Part shown: piece by piece, positions 4,786 to 5,565 of the stretch | Layout: the number at the start of each line of letters is the position of its first letter | How positions within the stretch are numbered: the first letter of the stretch is position 1 | DNA from: Candidatus Zixiibacteriota bacterium | GTDB taxonomy: Bacteria; Zixibacteria; MSB-5A5; CAIYYT01 | Assembly (NCBI GenBank): GCA_963205155.1 | Contig: CAUJJY010000004.1 | Location: 1-5,565 of the forward strand | DNA: 5,565 nt | Reading direction: 5' to 3' | Position numbers and translations under genes: made by a program | Notes under the pieces: generated by a model | What the model was told of the DNA's origin: nothing | Seen by the model: the letters and a program-made list of their open reading frames with translations, nothing else | The model's database searches: none

Positions 4786-5565
4786 ATGATACCAAGAATA
4801 TTCAGGAAATGCCCGGTTCTCCCCAGGCTAATTGTCCTTGCGTGTATGATTTGCGTTGGATTTGTCACCCTTCAGGGTGTTGCCGAGGACAAGAGAAAGG
4901 AGTCGACCAATGTTGACTCCCTTGAGTTTGACAGCCGATTTGCGCTGTACCGATACCTACAACGTGGACTCGAAGAATACTTCGACACGGGTGATTCGAT
5001 CCGCATGGCGGAGTTGGAACTCGCGGCGCAATTTGTGAATGAGTCCTTTGGAGATGATTTCTATCTTCGGCAATACGGCAAGTTCAAGAACTGGCGGGAA
5101 AACTACCTCGCAAAGCGCAGACAACTTAAGGTCGAGTATTCGATGAATCAGCAAGGGCTGACTCAGGTAGAAGGGACCGCGGAAATCTATTACGGTCAGA
5201 TGATCGAATTGGCAGACGAGTTTCTCCAACTCGGAGACTCCGCATCGGCAGTCAACTGCCTGCAAGTGGCCGGTGCATTGGGATCCGGAAGGACAAGTCC
5301 CGACAACATAAAGGGACATTTACACAAATCGTTGGCCATTAGCCGGGCCATTGGCGACCGCGACGGATTGTCGCGAAGTTATAATCTCACCGGAAGATTT
5401 CATGAACAGCGCGCCGAGTTCATCAAGGCGGGTGCCTATTTCGATTCGGCGCGGGTCATCAAATCCGAGCTTGGCGACCTTTCTGGAATTGCCGACGCGC
5501 TGAATAATATCGCCTCGGTCTATCTCTCGATCGGCGACAAGGCAAATTCGTTGCGTTTCGCGGAA
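4786..5565 (+). CDS. Exported or membrane-anchored TPR-repeat protein (partial, 3' end off window)
   Basis: Open from ATG 4786 to the right edge: 260 codons without a stop. The N-terminus has basic residues (R4, R7, K8, R14), then a hydrophobic stretch (about 15-33, LIVLACMICVGFVTLQGVA) and a charged segment. This looks like a signal peptide cleaved near A33 or a membrane anchor. Residues 45-125 are charged, probably helical, and I do not recognise them. TPR-like helix pairs follow at about 132-165, 193-226 (RSYNLTGRFHEQRAEFIKAG) and 233-260 (ALNNIASVYLSIGDKANS, with the TPR small and aromatic positions). TPRs scaffold protein contacts. Many such bacterial proteins carry a C-terminal signalling domain, but the end is outside the window, so no function is assigned. 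An in-frame stop at 4768 limits upstream extension; TTG 4777 and 4783 are alternative starts. No clear Shine-Dalgarno is present, so the exact start is uncertain. Confidence 0.85.
   Translation, partial: MIPRIFRKCPVLPRLIVLACMICVGFVTLQGVAEDKRKESTNVDSLEFDSRFALYRYLQRGLEEYFDTGDSIRMAELELAAQFVNESFGDDFYLRQYGKFKNWRENYLAKRRQLKVEYSMNQQGLTQVEGTAEIYYGQMIELADEFLQLGDSASAVNCLQVAGALGSGRTSPDNIKGHLHKSLAISRAIGDRDGLSRSYNLTGRFHEQRAEFIKAGAYFDSARVIKSELGDLSGIADALNNIASVYLSIGDKANSLRFAE

Noticed and set aside
4831..4845. Lipoprotein signal ending at C20 (VLAC) in the TPR protein
   Set aside because: The hydrophobic stretch before C20 is too short and continues past it, so a later cleavage near A33 or a membrane anchor fits better.

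Overview
The window looks like chromosomal DNA of roughly even base composition from an anaerobic or facultative bacterium, probably uncultured. I cannot fix the phylum. A TAnnTTTG-type -7 element in the main promoter hints at the Bacteroidota/FCB side, but that is weak evidence. No rRNA, tRNA, CRISPR array or insertion sequence was seen.

Positions 1-3844 (minus strand) hold a tight three-gene redox operon, transcribed right to left. It runs from a NuoE-type thioredoxin-like [2Fe-2S] subunit (3371-3844), to a NuoF/HydB-type FMN and NADH subunit with extra N- and C-terminal iron-sulfur domains (1591-3354), to a large subunit cut by the left edge (1-1585). The third protein fuses a NuoG-type [2Fe-2S] domain to a GltD/NfnB-type two-cluster, FAD and NAD(P)H module. 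The gaps are 16 and 5 bases, and the ribosome binding sites overlap the preceding stop codons. There is no membrane arm, so this is a soluble complex that could connect NADH, NADPH and a low-potential carrier such as ferredoxin. The architecture matches the electron-bifurcating HydBC/Nfn family, and best of all the Sporomusa-type transhydrogenase (Stn). A hydrogenase or dehydrogenase partner could still lie beyond the left edge.

Positions 3845-4044 are the operon's control region. They contain an 18-bp dyad, TTGTGA-N6-TCGCAA, close to the Rex (NADH/NAD+ sensor) operator. It overlaps the -35 and spacer of a plausible promoter. The predicted leader RNA then carries three perfect tandem copies of a 10-mer and a small hairpin just upstream of the AGGAG ribosome binding site.

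Positions 4045-4596 (minus strand) encode a 183-residue protein of two tandem RAM (Lrp/AsnC ligand-binding) domains with no helix-turn-helix. It lies upstream of the redox operon in the same orientation and may sense a small molecule without binding DNA itself.

Positions 4597-4785 are a divergent intergenic region with weak candidate signals only. From 4786 to the right edge (plus strand) runs the start of an exported or membrane-anchored TPR-repeat protein, cut by the window end.
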